From Microcystis aeruginosa FD4 (lineage in GTDB: Bacteria > Cyanobacteriota > Cyanobacteriia > Cyanobacteriales > Microcystaceae), in the NCBI RefSeq assembly GCF_009792235.1, contig NZ_CP046973.1, positions 496,001 to 560,000 of the forward strand: a DNA stretch of 64,000 nt. Reading direction: 5' to 3'. This document shows positions 43,423 to 51,695 of the stretch, one piece after another. How positions within the stretch are numbered: position 1 is the first letter of the stretch; each line of letters begins with the position of its first letter. The notes below the pieces were generated by a model that searched no databases, was not told the origin of the DNA, and saw only the letters and a program-made list of their open reading frames with translations. The translations under genes and the position numbers were made by a program.

Positions 43423-43423
43423 A

Positions 43424-44084
43424 GACCTCGACCTAATTTTATTAAATCACAATAATAGGATATAATAAAACAAATAGTGACTCAAAAAAAGCCATGAAAA
43501 ACTACACTTGGGAATCCATTCAAAAATATCCAAAACAAACTAAAAGACGATTAGGAATTGACTACCAACAACTAGAACAACTTATTGTCTGGCCAAAAGC
43601 TGAAGATATTGTTGATGTAGTTATTGGTCAACCTGGTCCGACGAGCGACATAAAAATCTGTCGGCAAACTTTAAGCAAATTCGATTCTCAACAAACTTTT
43701 ATTGGGGATAAAGCTTACCTGGGAGAAAATCAAAGCAGAACTCCTGAGAAAAAAAACAAGAATGGAGAATTAACCGAGAATCAAATTAAAGAAAATAAAG
43801 TTTTATCATCTCGGCGAATTTTTGTTGAGCATTTAATTCGATTTGTCAAAGTATTTAAAGTGGTTCAAGAAAGATTTAGATTAAAGAAAAGTCGATATAA
43901 ATCGGTTTTACTTACCGTTGGCGGCTGAGTAAGGTTGAGATGCGCTAATTTTAGAAGTAATAGAATGGGAGCAATCAGGGGAAGTAATTGACGTTATAAT
44001 TAGCCATAGTTTTCCGTCAAAATTGGATTTTGTCTCTTTAAACCCTGATTAATCGGTTTTGAGAGCTAATTTTGACTCTTGGTC
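43424..44084 (+). mobile_element. Internally deleted IS5-like element
   Basis: The left end GACCTCGACC and a right end GGTC are each flanked by TA. The first ~160 bases are identical to 59937-60094. About 430 bases of the transposase gene, including the first catalytic Asp, are missing. Confidence 0.75.
43494..44052 (+). pseudogene. IS5-like transposase with internal deletion and frameshift
   Basis: MKNYTWESIQKYPKQ up to LEQL joins directly to IVWPKAEDIVDVV, skipping the region with the first Asp that is preserved at 60269-60511. The remaining part keeps FIGDKAYLGE (second Asp) and RRIFVEHLIRFVK (Glu). The first frame stops at 43928, but a shifted frame continues as ALILEVIEWEQSGEVIDV to a stop at 44052, so a frameshift lies around 43920-43950. 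Non-functional. Confidence 0.82.
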
Positions 44085-44157
44085 TAATCGGCTTCTCTTC
44101 CTTGCTGTGACTGACTTATAAATTTTTGGAGATGTCTAATTGCCCATTCCTAATTTC

Positions 44158-44622
44158 TTACTTTTCCAATTCCGACCATAGCTGAAGGATAGTTTTTCCG
44201 GTTACGGGATCTCGCCAATCGGGGGCAATTTCTACCAGGGGAAGCAGCACGAAGGTCCGTTCTCGGCAGCGGGGATGGGGTATCTGTAATTCGGGCGTTT
44301 CTAAGATCAGGTCATCATAAAATATTAAGTCTAAATCGAGGGTACGCGGTCCCCATTTTTCCCGTCGGACTCTCCCGAATAACTGCTCGATTTCTAATAA
44401 TTTATGCAGTAAATCTAAGGGCGATAAATCCACTTGCACAATGGCGCAACCGTTGAGATAATCGGGCTGAGTCGGCCCGACGGCCACGGTTTGATGCCAT
44501 TGGGAATGAGCTTCTAGTTTAATTCCTTTGACTCGCTCTAATTCCCCTAAAGCTTGCCCTAAAATTGTCGCTGAATCCCCTAAATTACCGCCCAAAGCGA
44601 TCGCCGCCCGCTTCATCCACAT
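44158..44622 (-). CDS. folK: 2-amino-4-hydroxy-6-hydroxymethyldihydropteridine pyrophosphokinase
   Basis: FolK (HPPK) transfers pyrophosphate from ATP to hydroxymethyl-dihydropterin in folate synthesis. The 154 residues carry ALGGNLGDS at the N-terminus and the signature WGPRTLDLDLIFYDD, with IPHPRCRERTFVLLPL. The start overlaps the upstream sirohydrochlorin chelatase-like gene by 10 bases, implying coupling. folB, encoding the preceding enzyme, is at 53318 in this window but not in the same operon. Confidence 0.94.
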   Translation of the reverse strand: MWMKRAAIALGGNLGDSATILGQALGELERVKGIKLEAHSQWHQTVAVGPTQPDYLNGCAIVQVDLSPLDLLHKLLEIEQLFGRVRREKWGPRTLDLDLIFYDDLILETPELQIPHPRCRERTFVLLPLVEIAPDWRDPVTGKTILQLWSELEK

Positions 44623-45383
44623 CCTTCCTCAACAATAATCTCGGCTAATTCCCCTGTCGCCCCCAAAGATTTACCTAAAGATATATTGACATTTGGATGC
44701 TTTTGTGATAGTTCAAAAACTTGGGCTTCGATCGCCGCCGTAATTCCACCGGCAAAGAGGAAATAGGGCAGTATAGCGATTTTTTGGCTACCTTGAGCGA
44801 TTAAACTCTCGATTTGTTGGGATAAACTCGGTTCTATCGACCAATAAGCTGTAATTGCCCCAAAAAACGCCGCTAGATTTTCCACCTCCCGATTACCCCT
44901 GGGGCGACGACTACCGTGGGCCAGTAAAATGCGGTCTTGCGGGCTTAAATCAGCAAATTGTCGGGATAACAGCGATTTTATGCCCTGATAACTGCCTAAA
45001 TGGGGCTTTAACTCTAGCTCAATCGGCGATCGCACTTTGACCACGGCCGCGGGAATATCTTCTTTAACGTGAACCCCCGACAGGAGAAACAGGGGGATAA
45101 TCTGCAACCGGTTACATCCTTGGCTTTGTGCTTGTTGGGCAAAAGCTTCTATTTGTTGATGGAGAGGTGTTATCGCTAATTCTAGGGCGGCAGTCCCTAC
45201 TAATACCCGATTATCTGCTTCTAGAACCGCTATAGAGGGGCTAAACTCCGATTTACTCGCCAATCTTTCGGCGGGTTGACTGATTTTTTCCTGAACTAAG
45301 GCTGCCAATCGCGTCACCGCCATGGCTGGACGCGGATCGCGACTACCGTGGAAAACCAATAAGTAGGCTGAGGAGGTCTTCAA
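44613..45383 (-). CDS. Sirohydrochlorin chelatase (CbiX/SirB-like)
   Basis: The 256-residue protein has two tandem CbiX half-domains. VFHGSRDPRPAM and LLAHGSRRPRGN each carry the chelatase HGSR motif; IIPLFLLSGVHVKEDIP and ILPYFLFAGGITAAIE contain the second metal-binding zone. It inserts Fe or Co into sirohydrochlorin on the way to siroheme or cobalamin. Whether it is a SirB- or CbiX-type enzyme is not decided by the sequence. It is the first gene of a two-gene unit with folK. Confidence 0.85.
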   Translation of the reverse strand: MKTSSAYLLVFHGSRDPRPAMAVTRLAALVQEKISQPAERLASKSEFSPSIAVLEADNRVLVGTAALELAITPLHQQIEAFAQQAQSQGCNRLQIIPLFLLSGVHVKEDIPAAVVKVRSPIELELKPHLGSYQGIKSLLSRQFADLSPQDRILLAHGSRRPRGNREVENLAAFFGAITAYWSIEPSLSQQIESLIAQGSQKIAILPYFLFAGGITAAIEAQVFELSQKHPNVNISLGKSLGATGELAEIIVEEGCG

Positions 45384-45456
45384 AGAAATCTTGCCAAAAT
45401 AGTTTAGCTTTTAGCCTAATACATTTTGTCTACCTTTAGGCATAAATGCCCCTGAT

Positions 45457-45675
45457 AAGTAGTCGTGCAAAATTAATTTCCTAGTCGAGACTCCGAGACT
45501 CCGAGACAGCTATCAGTTATCAGTGGGCAAGTTATCAGTTATCAGATTTGAGTTTTAAGTGTGCAGTATTAAATAGAAGTTTCCTACTGTCTTTTCACTG
45601 ATTACTGATTACTGTTTACTGATCACAGCAAAAAGCTGACGGCTTAGATGTGTAATTAATTTTGCTTAGGTACTT
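45457..45675. mobile_element. MITE-like element with AAGTA...GCAAAATTAATT ends, copy 1
   Basis: The left end AAGTAGTCGTGCAAAATTAA and, on the other strand, the right end AAGTACCTAAGCAAAATTAA form inverted repeats around a core with GACTCCGA 8-mers and heptamers. A second copy with the same order of parts lies at 48008-48188. Confidence 0.75.
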
Positions 45676-45775
45676 ATCACAGCCATTCTCCAAGCATGGG
45701 CATGGCGCGACCAGTGAGCGGAGACGTGGGGGTTAACACCTGCCCTTTCCGCCGCCGCCTTAATGATGCGATGTC

Positions 45776-45991
45776 AGGGACTTGCGCTTTGATAATGTAC
45801 CATTTAGGGCTGGTCTGATCTTCTACAGAGCGATTGTCTGGCTGGGATAAGCTAAGACGCATTTAAACCGCTTATTCTTATAATTAGCCGAATCCCCCCC
45901 AATCCCTTTGCTGTTGCAAGAGTGCAAGAGTGCCTCGTCTCAACAAGCAATTTAAATACGCGGGCAGCTTATTATTCCTACGCAAGTCCCT
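45776..45991. mobile_element. MITE with AGGGACTTGCG ends, long copy
   Basis: Perfect 11-base inverted ends (AGGGACTTGCG and CGCAAGTCCCT) enclose 194 non-coding bases. The first ~75 bases match the reverse complement of the 94-bp element at 41922-42015. Confidence 0.75.
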
Positions 45992-46056
45992 AACCGCTCA
46001 GGGTCGCTCGATTTGCTAATCTAAAGGAAAGATAACCCATTCTTAAGACCAAATCT

Positions 46057-46395
46057 ATGTGCATTCCCGAAATTAGCGTCCATGAACTCGCTCTCCGTTT
46101 AGCCGATCATGATCCTAATTTACAACTTATTGATGTGCGCGAACCGGAGGAAGTTGCGATCGCATCTGTAGCCAGTTTTACCATTTTACCCTTGAGTCAA
46201 TACCGAGAATGGTCGCCCACTATTGCCACCCAATTCAACCCCCAAGCGGAAACCCTCGTTATCTGTCACCATGGCATGAGATCCCTGCAGATGTGCCAAT
46301 GGCTACAAAGTCAGGGTTTTACTAATGTTAAAAATATTAACGGCGGCATCGATGCTTATTCCCTCCTCGTCGATCCTAATATTCCCCGTTACTAA
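46057..46395 (+). CDS. Rhodanese-like protein
   Basis: A single-domain, 112-residue rhodanese with LQLIDVREPEEV and the active-site loop CHHGMRS, where the Cys at about residue 71 would hold a persulfide. Such proteins move sulfur for cofactor or tRNA modification. It is the gene before hrcA on the same strand, separated by 157 bases with a heptamer cluster. Confidence 0.9.
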   Translation: MCIPEISVHELALRLADHDPNLQLIDVREPEEVAIASVASFTILPLSQYREWSPTIATQFNPQAETLVICHHGMRSLQMCQWLQSQGFTNVKNINGGIDAYSLLVDPNIPRY

Positions 46396-46448
46396 TTTTG
46401 ATCGCCCCAATCGGGAAAAAAGAGGGGCAAACTATCCCCTTTCTCCCC

Positions 46449-46498
46449 ATTGATTACTGACTACTGATAACTGATAACTGATAACTGATAACTGATTA
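46449..46498. repeat. Heptamer array upstream of hrcA
   Basis: TGATTAC/TGATAAC tandem units, about seven, ending 54 bases before hrcA. The bases between may hold the promoter (GCGTTATACTG). Confidence 0.85.
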
Positions 46499-46552
46499 AG
46501 CGTTATACTGTCTAAAAAATTGTTATAAATCTTTTCTTAAGATTATTCCCCT

Positions 46553-47629
46553 ATGTCCGCTAGAACTCATCTCAGCGATCGCTATCAACAGATATTAAAG
46601 GCGACAATTCAACATTATATCGCCACGGCCGAACCGGTTGGCTCGAAAACTCTGGTGGAGGAGTATAATTTTACTGTTAGTTCCGCCACTATTCGCAATG
46701 CTCTCGGTAAACTGGAAAAAGAGGGTTTACTCTATCAACCCCACACTTCCTCCGGACGCATTCCCTCCGATTGGGGTTATCGTCTCTACGTCGATGAGTT
46801 AATGACTCCCGATGACCGTATCGGCGAAAAAATCGGCTATTATCTGCATCGAAACGCTAAATCTCCCGCTTGGAGTCTCGAAAGTCTTCTGCAACAGGCC
46901 AGCCAATTTTTAGCCGGTTTAAGCGGTTATATCGCTATCGTTACCCTCCCCCACACCCTCACCAATACCCTGCGTCATCTGCAATTAGTCCCCGTCTCAG
47001 CCCGGCAGATCATGTTAATTATTGTTACAGATAGTTTACAAACACGCTCGGTTATGATAGAGATTCCTGAGTCCATGGAAACGGACAAGGAGGATGGATT
47101 AGCAGAAGAATTACAAATCCTCTCTAATTTTCTCGGGGAAAAATTAAAAGGTTATTGCTTGGCAGATTTAATTAACCTCGATTGGCAGCAAATCGAGCGA
47201 GAATTTGCCCGTTATACCCATTTTCTCCAACAATTAAGCCAAGAAATCAGCGCTAGTCTCCAATCCACTGCCACCCCGGAGATTATCGTCCATGGTGTCG
47301 CTGAAGTCATTCGACAGCCAGAATTCGCCCAATGGCAACAAGTACAAATGTTACTGCATCTATTGGAAGCAGAACAGGATCGCCTTTTACCCCTGATTTT
47401 ACAAAGACCAGAACTGGAAAAATCAGCTAAAAAAGTCAAAATAACCATTGGTTCCGAAAATCCTCTGGAATCCATGCGCCCTTGCACTCTTATCTCCGCT
47501 TTTTATAAACAAGGAGACACTCCCGTCGGTAGTGTCGGCATTATCGGACCGACGCGAATGTTATACGAAAATACTATTCCTCTGGTGGAATCCACCGCTA
47601 ATTATCTCAGCGAGGCTATAAGTAAGTAG
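46553..47629 (+). CDS. hrcA: Heat-inducible transcription repressor HrcA
   Basis: HrcA represses chaperone genes by binding CIRCE operators. The 358 residues include the winged-helix N-terminus (AEPVGSKTLVEEYNFTVSSATIRNALGKLEKEGLLYQPHTSSGRIPS, read in pieces) and the GAF-like C-terminal domain with SVGIIGPTRM. No CIRCE was found ahead of the dnaK of this window, so its targets are expected to be groESL/groEL2 elsewhere. The rhodanese gene lies upstream. Confidence 0.95.
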   Translation: MSARTHLSDRYQQILKATIQHYIATAEPVGSKTLVEEYNFTVSSATIRNALGKLEKEGLLYQPHTSSGRIPSDWGYRLYVDELMTPDDRIGEKIGYYLHRNAKSPAWSLESLLQQASQFLAGLSGYIAIVTLPHTLTNTLRHLQLVPVSARQIMLIIVTDSLQTRSVMIEIPESMETDKEDGLAEELQILSNFLGEKLKGYCLADLINLDWQQIEREFARYTHFLQQLSQEISASLQSTATPEIIVHGVAEVIRQPEFAQWQQVQMLLHLLEAEQDRLLPLILQRPELEKSAKKVKITIGSENPLESMRPCTLISAFYKQGDTPVGSVGIIGPTRMLYENTIPLVESTANYLSEAISK

Positions 47630-47909
47630 ATATCGCCCGCAAAGGTTCGGGAATGGGACAATCGACAGTAAACTCTAAAATTGTCTCACCATCGCCCAAA
47701 TAACCAGAATTGGCAAAACAGAGCAACATCCGCACCAGCGCCACCCACACCTCCGCATCGAACTCCCAATCCTGTCCCCGACGCGCCCCACAGGCGATCG
47801 ATTTTAGCGCCCAAAAATAACTATTTCTCACCAATGAACCGCCTTTTTTATAAACCGGTACATCTTCATGGTGAATACAAAGAATATCATCTTTAGCGAT
47901 CGCTCTCAT
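47616..47909 (-). CDS. Possible conserved hypothetical protein
   Basis: A 97-residue frame overlapping the hrcA end by 14 bases. The composition (ILCIHHEDVPVYKKGGSL, SIACGARRGQDWEFDAEVW) looks like real protein and no other gene is possible here, but I do not recognise it. A competing plus-strand frame (47681-47896) is Pro/His/Asn-rich and looks like its shadow. Confidence 0.45.
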   Translation of the reverse strand: MRAIAKDDILCIHHEDVPVYKKGGSLVRNSYFWALKSIACGARRGQDWEFDAEVWVALVRMLLCFANSGYLGDGETILEFTVDCPIPEPLRAISTYL

Positions 47910-48319
47910 CGGTGGCTGGGAAAGTTGCGGGAATTTTCAGCTGACTGTCTAGAGAATAACATCCTCTGTTCAATTTTGGGCGCATCCCCTGCACCCCTAC
48001 CATTTTTAAGTAGTCGTGCAAAATTAATTTCCTAGTCGAGACTCCGAGACTCCGAGACTCCGAGACTCCGAGACTCCGATACAGCTATTAGGGATCGGAT
48101 TTGAGTTTTCAGTTCACTGTTTACTGATCACAGCAGCAGTCTGACGGAGTAGTGGCTTAGATGTGTAATTAATTGTGCTTAGATACTTAATAACTTCTGT
48201 TGATCAACACAAATATCAAATGCCGCCTTTCTAGTTGAGGCACAAAAAGCTATAATTCTACCTTAAACCCTCGTTTTTTATCCCTAGAGCGCTCGAGTTT
48301 TCCTGATTATCATTTAACT
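47910..48319. other. Gap with a MITE-like element before menA
   Basis: Apart from the element at 48008-48188 and a GGGCGCATCCCCTGCACCCC fragment near 47979, I see nothing recognisable. The menA promoter should lie in 48190-48319. Confidence 0.5.
48008..48188. mobile_element. MITE-like element with AAGTA...GCAAAATTAATT ends, copy 2
   Basis: Same ends and order of parts as 45457-45675. The internal GACTCCGA 8-mer is present about five times here and two to three times in the other copy, so the array has changed length since duplication. Confidence 0.75.
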
Positions 48320-49231
48320 ATGACCACCGATACTGTCACCACTCCCTCGGCCAAAAAACTCTGGTTAGCAGCCATTAAACTACCAATGTATAGTGTGGCG
48401 ATTATACCGATTATTCTGGGAACAGCGATCGCTTATCAGGAAACAGGTCGATTTTCTCCTCCGATTTTTGCCACTTTTATCCTCTCAGCTATTTTAATTC
48501 TCGCTTGGTTAAATCTCAGCAATGATGTTTTTGATGCCGATACTGGGATCGATGTCAATAAGGCCCATTCGATCGTTAATTTAACCGGCAATAAATCTTT
48601 AATTTTCTGGCTGAGTAATCTTTTTCTCTTAGTGGGTATCGCCGGTATTTTTGCCATTAGTTATTGGCGAGGCGATTGGATGATCCTAGAATTAATCGCC
48701 CTCTGCTGTTTTTTGGGCTATACCTATCAAGGGCCTCCCTTCCGTCTCGGTTATCAAGGATTAGGTGAAATTATTTGTTTCTTTACTTTTGGCCCCTTGG
48801 CGATTGCGGCTGCCTACTATTCCCAAGCCGGTACTTTTTCTGTCTCTAGTCTAGCGGCTTCAATTATTATTGGGATTACCACTTCTATCATCCTTTTTTG
48901 TTCCCATTTCCATCAAGTCGCCGATGATCTCAAAGCGGGTAAAAAATCACCCATTGCCCGTTTAGGTACTTTAAAAGGTTCTCGAGTTTTAACCGCGGTG
49001 ACGGTTATCGTTTACGTTTTAACGGTAGTTTTTGTCCTGCTGCAAGTTTATCCCCCTCTCACCCTCTTAATCTTTCTTAGTCTCCCTTTCGCTTGGCAAT
49101 TAGTCAACCACGTTAGCCAAAATCACGACCAACCTCAGCGAGTCAGTAACTGCAAGTTTATAGCGGTTAATCTTCACTTTTTTATTGGCATTCTCTTCGC
49201 CCTTGGCTATTGCCTTGCTTCCCGTTCATAA
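48320..49231 (+). CDS. menA: 1,4-dihydroxy-2-naphthoate phytyltransferase
   Basis: MenA is a membrane prenyltransferase that adds the phytyl chain in phylloquinone synthesis. The 303-residue UbiA-family protein has about eight helices, the first Asp-rich motif NDVFDADTGID (near 67-77) and the second Asp-rich zone in HFHQVADDLKAGKKSP. The length and N-terminus (KLWLAAIKLPMYSVAIIPIILG) fit the cyanobacterial enzyme. The next step is carried out by MenG (34265). Confidence 0.93.
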   Translation: MTTDTVTTPSAKKLWLAAIKLPMYSVAIIPIILGTAIAYQETGRFSPPIFATFILSAILILAWLNLSNDVFDADTGIDVNKAHSIVNLTGNKSLIFWLSNLFLLVGIAGIFAISYWRGDWMILELIALCCFLGYTYQGPPFRLGYQGLGEIICFFTFGPLAIAAAYYSQAGTFSVSSLAASIIIGITTSIILFCSHFHQVADDLKAGKKSPIARLGTLKGSRVLTAVTVIVYVLTVVFVLLQVYPPLTLLIFLSLPFAWQLVNHVSQNHDQPQRVSNCKFIAVNLHFFIGILFALGYCLASRS

Positions 49232-49395
49232 ACCCGATTTTTTTTCTTAAACCCCTTGACAAAACCCCGCCACTTGACATATACTTATATTCACAATGGG
49301 AATCCGTGCTTGCCTGCGAACCCCTCATATTTAGGCGGGATAGACCGAAAAAAAAATTAACCGAATTCCCTGACTGCCTGAAAATTCTTGGTGAA

Positions 49396-49635
49396 TCACT
49401 GACAGGTTAAGGCACGGATGCGAGAGAAGCAAATTCGTTCAAAGGAATCTTGTTCAGCTGGCTTTGAGGCAAAAACTGGTTCGGGAGCTTTGGGGAGAAG
49501 GGGAATAGGCAGAAGAAGTTCTCGTCCCTTATGAAAAACTCCTTGTAGGCAACGTAAGCCAATTTTGAGATAACTGATACCGCGTCGCCAGTGAGGATCA
49601 ACTTGTTCTGGCAAGCCAGCAATTGAAACCGCCAT
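49396..49635 (-). pseudogene. Transposase C-terminal remnant
   Basis: A 79-codon minus frame contains DPHWRRGISYLKIGLRCLQ and ends FSRIRALTCQ, a pattern I associate with C-termini of IS4-like transposases of cyanobacteria. No catalytic residues or ends remain. An overlapping frame (49407-49733) is its shadow. Confidence 0.4.
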
Positions 49636-49737
49636 GCCTTGAGTTGTACTATAAAGAAGTGCGAGAGCCTAGAATCATCTGGTAAGACATCCTCTAGGGA
49701 AATTGTCAAACAAGATGATATACTGTTAACCAAAGGA

Positions 49738-49853
49738 TGTCAAGCTGTATCCTGAACAAGGGAACAGTCAAACTAGGAGCCATATGAGGTGAAAATCTCA
49801 TGTATGGTTCTGAATGGGAGGGGAGGTCGGCAACGACCTTCTCGACCCCTAAT
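49738..49853 (+). ncRNA. Group II intron 3' end (domains V and VI), degraded intron
   Basis: A 34-base hairpin at 49777-49810 has the form of group II intron domain V: GAGCC, ATGAG, a GAAA-type loop, CTCAT and GGTTC. It is followed by a long hairpin (GAGGTCG-GCAA-CGACCTTC) in the position of domain VI and ends in CCCCTAAT near 49853. The GGAACAGTCAAACTA lead-in is also typical of the 3' side of domain IV. No reverse transcriptase frame or 5' domains are present, so it is a truncated relic, 19 bases before the rseP start. Confidence 0.8.
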
Positions 49854-49871
49854 CATTATAATTTGATCATC

Positions 49872-50963
49872 ATGTCAGTTTTAATAGCGATCGGTGTACT
49901 TGCCCTATTAATTGTCGTTCACGAATTGGGTCATTTTGCCGCCGCCCGTTGGCAATCTATCCATGTTAATCGCTTTTCCATCGGTTTTGGTCCAGCTTTA
50001 GCTAAATATCAAGGTAAAGAAACAGAATACGCCCTCCGCGCCATTCCTTTAGGGGGTTACGTTGGTTTTCCCGATGATGATCCCGATAGTCAAATTCCCA
50101 ATAACGATCCTGATTTATTACGCAATCGTCCCGTTTTCGATCGAGCTATCGTCATTAGTGCGGGAGTAATTGCTAATTTAATTTTTGCCTATTTTTTGCT
50201 TGTTACCCAAGTCGCTACGGTGGGTTTTCCCCAAATTAACTATCAAGAAGGGGTAATTATTCCAGAGGTTTTCACCTCGGAAAATTCCGTCGCTAAACAA
50301 GCGGGAATGCAAGCGGGGGATATTGTTCTCGCTATCAATGATCAGCCCCTTGGTGCTTCTCAAAATGCCATTATTGACTTCCGTGACATTATTCAATCTT
50401 CCCCCGCTCAACCCCTAAAATTAACCATCAAACGCCCGACAGAAACTCTCGATTTAATCGTTACTCCTGAATTGGGAAGTGATGGTCAGGGTAAAATTGG
50501 GGTGAGATTGGCTCCTAACGGTGAAGAAACTCGCCTAAAAGCCGATAGTTTTGGGCAAGCTTTTAGCTTGGGTGCGGGTGAATTTCAACGATTAATCCTA
50601 TTAACCGTGCAAGGTTTTGGGCAGTTAGTTAGTAACTTCAAAGACAGTGTTCAACAGGTAGCAGGACCGGTTAAAATTGTCGAATACGGAGCAGCAATCG
50701 CTCGTAATGATGCGGGTAATCTTTTTCAATTTGCCGCCCTAATTAGTATTAACTTAGCGGTGATTAATATTCTGCCTTTACCTGCCCTTGATGGCGGTCA
50801 GTTGGTATTTTTATTAATCGAGGCTTTGGTAGGTAAACCTCTCCCAACTAAACTGCAAGATAACATCATGCAAACAGGTCTAGTTTTACTCTTAGGATTA
50901 GGAGTTTTCTTAATCGTGCGCGACACGGCTAACCTAGCAGTTTTTCAGGATTTATTCCAGTGA
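49872..50963 (+). CDS. rseP: RIP metalloprotease RseP/site-2 protease
   Basis: This intramembrane zinc protease cleaves anti-sigma factors or signal peptides within the membrane. With the start at 49872 (MSVLIAIGV) it has 363 residues. HELGH is at 17-21, a PDZ domain is central (about 120-205; AKQAGMQAGDIVLAINDQPLG) and the second motif NILPLPALDGG carries the third metal ligand. The frame is open upstream into the intron relic, which is not part of the gene. It overlaps nth by four bases (GTGA). Confidence 0.93.
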   Translation: MSVLIAIGVLALLIVVHELGHFAAARWQSIHVNRFSIGFGPALAKYQGKETEYALRAIPLGGYVGFPDDDPDSQIPNNDPDLLRNRPVFDRAIVISAGVIANLIFAYFLLVTQVATVGFPQINYQEGVIIPEVFTSENSVAKQAGMQAGDIVLAINDQPLGASQNAIIDFRDIIQSSPAQPLKLTIKRPTETLDLIVTPELGSDGQGKIGVRLAPNGEETRLKADSFGQAFSLGAGEFQRLILLTVQGFGQLVSNFKDSVQQVAGPVKIVEYGAAIARNDAGNLFQFAALISINLAVINILPLPALDGGQLVFLLIEALVGKPLPTKLQDNIMQTGLVLLLGLGVFLIVRDTANLAVFQDLFQ

Positions 50964-51619
50964 TCGCCCCTCGAAAAAAAACTAAGCTTCAACTGCGCGC
51001 CCTAGAAATTTTAAGCAACCTAAAGCGATTATATCCAGAGGCAACCTGTAGTTTAAATTATCAAACTCCTGTGCAGTTATTGGTGGCAGTTATTCTCTCG
51101 GCACAATGCACTGATGAGCGGGTAAATAAGGTGACTCCTGCTTTATTCGCTCGTTTTCCCGATGCTAAATCCTTAGCTTTTGCCGAGCGAGAGGAGTTAG
51201 AAACCCTCATTCGTTCCACGGGATTCTATCGCAATAAAGCTAAAAATATTCAGGGTGCTTGTCAAAAAATTATCAAGGATTTTCAGGGGGAAGTACCCAA
51301 GACAATGGGGGAATTATTAACTTTACCCGGGGTAGCTAGAAAAACGGCTAATGTGGTACTTGCTCACGCTTACGGGATTATTGAGGGGGTGACAGTAGAT
51401 ACCCACGTTAAGCGCTTAAGTAATCGTTTGGGTTTAACTACTAATAACGATCCGGTGAAAATTGAACGGGATTTAATGGCTTTACTACCTCAACCGGATT
51501 GGGAAACTTTTTCTATTAGTATTATTTACCACGGCCGGGCAGTTTGTAAAGCAAGAAATCCCGCTTGTTTTTCCTGTCAATTAGCCCCTCTTTGTCCCGC
51601 AGCAAACAGTAAACAGTAA
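50960..51619 (+). CDS. nth: Endonuclease III
   Basis: Nth removes oxidised pyrimidines and cuts the abasic site. The 219 residues begin with GTG, overlapping the rseP stop. The helix-hairpin-helix LPGVARKTANVVL contains the catalytic Lys, DTHVKRLSNRLGL the catalytic Asp, and the 4Fe-4S cluster motif is CKARNPACFSCQLAPLC. The last residues (NSKQ) and stop are encoded by AGTAAAC-type repeat units, which continue beyond the gene. Confidence 0.95.
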   Translation: MIAPRKKTKLQLRALEILSNLKRLYPEATCSLNYQTPVQLLVAVILSAQCTDERVNKVTPALFARFPDAKSLAFAEREELETLIRSTGFYRNKAKNIQGACQKIIKDFQGEVPKTMGELLTLPGVARKTANVVLAHAYGIIEGVTVDTHVKRLSNRLGLTTNNDPVKIERDLMALLPQPDWETFSISIIYHGRAVCKARNPACFSCQLAPLCPAANSKQ

Positions 51620-51683
51620 ACAGTAAACTCACACCTGATAACTGGTAACTGAATCACTGATAACTGATAACTGATAACTGATG
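51605..51683. repeat. Heptamer cluster overlapping the nth end
   Basis: AACAGTA units at 51605-51628 overlap the last codons of nth, then CTGATAA units run up to 51683. The rhomboid start lies 13 bases beyond. Confidence 0.85.
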
Positions 51684-51695
51684 TGGGGGGCTATA

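Larger units (their letters stand above)
45384..46056. other. 673-bp gap filled with two MITEs and heptamer repeats
   Basis: No credible gene. The gap holds the AAGTA-type element (45457-45675), the AGGGACTTGCG-type element (45776-45991) and, inside the first, heptamers at 45510-45630. A 61-codon minus frame at 45677-45862 is made of element sequence and was not accepted. Confidence 0.75.

Noticed and set aside
45677..45862. 61-codon minus-strand frame
   Set aside because: Consists of MITE sequence shared with 41922-42015, so it is probably not a gene.
47681..47896. 71-codon plus-strand frame rich in Pro, His and Asn
   Set aside because: Low-complexity shadow of the minus-strand frame at 47616-47909.
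49407..49733. 108-codon minus-strand frame
   Set aside because: Overlaps the transposase remnant in another frame and shows no family pattern.
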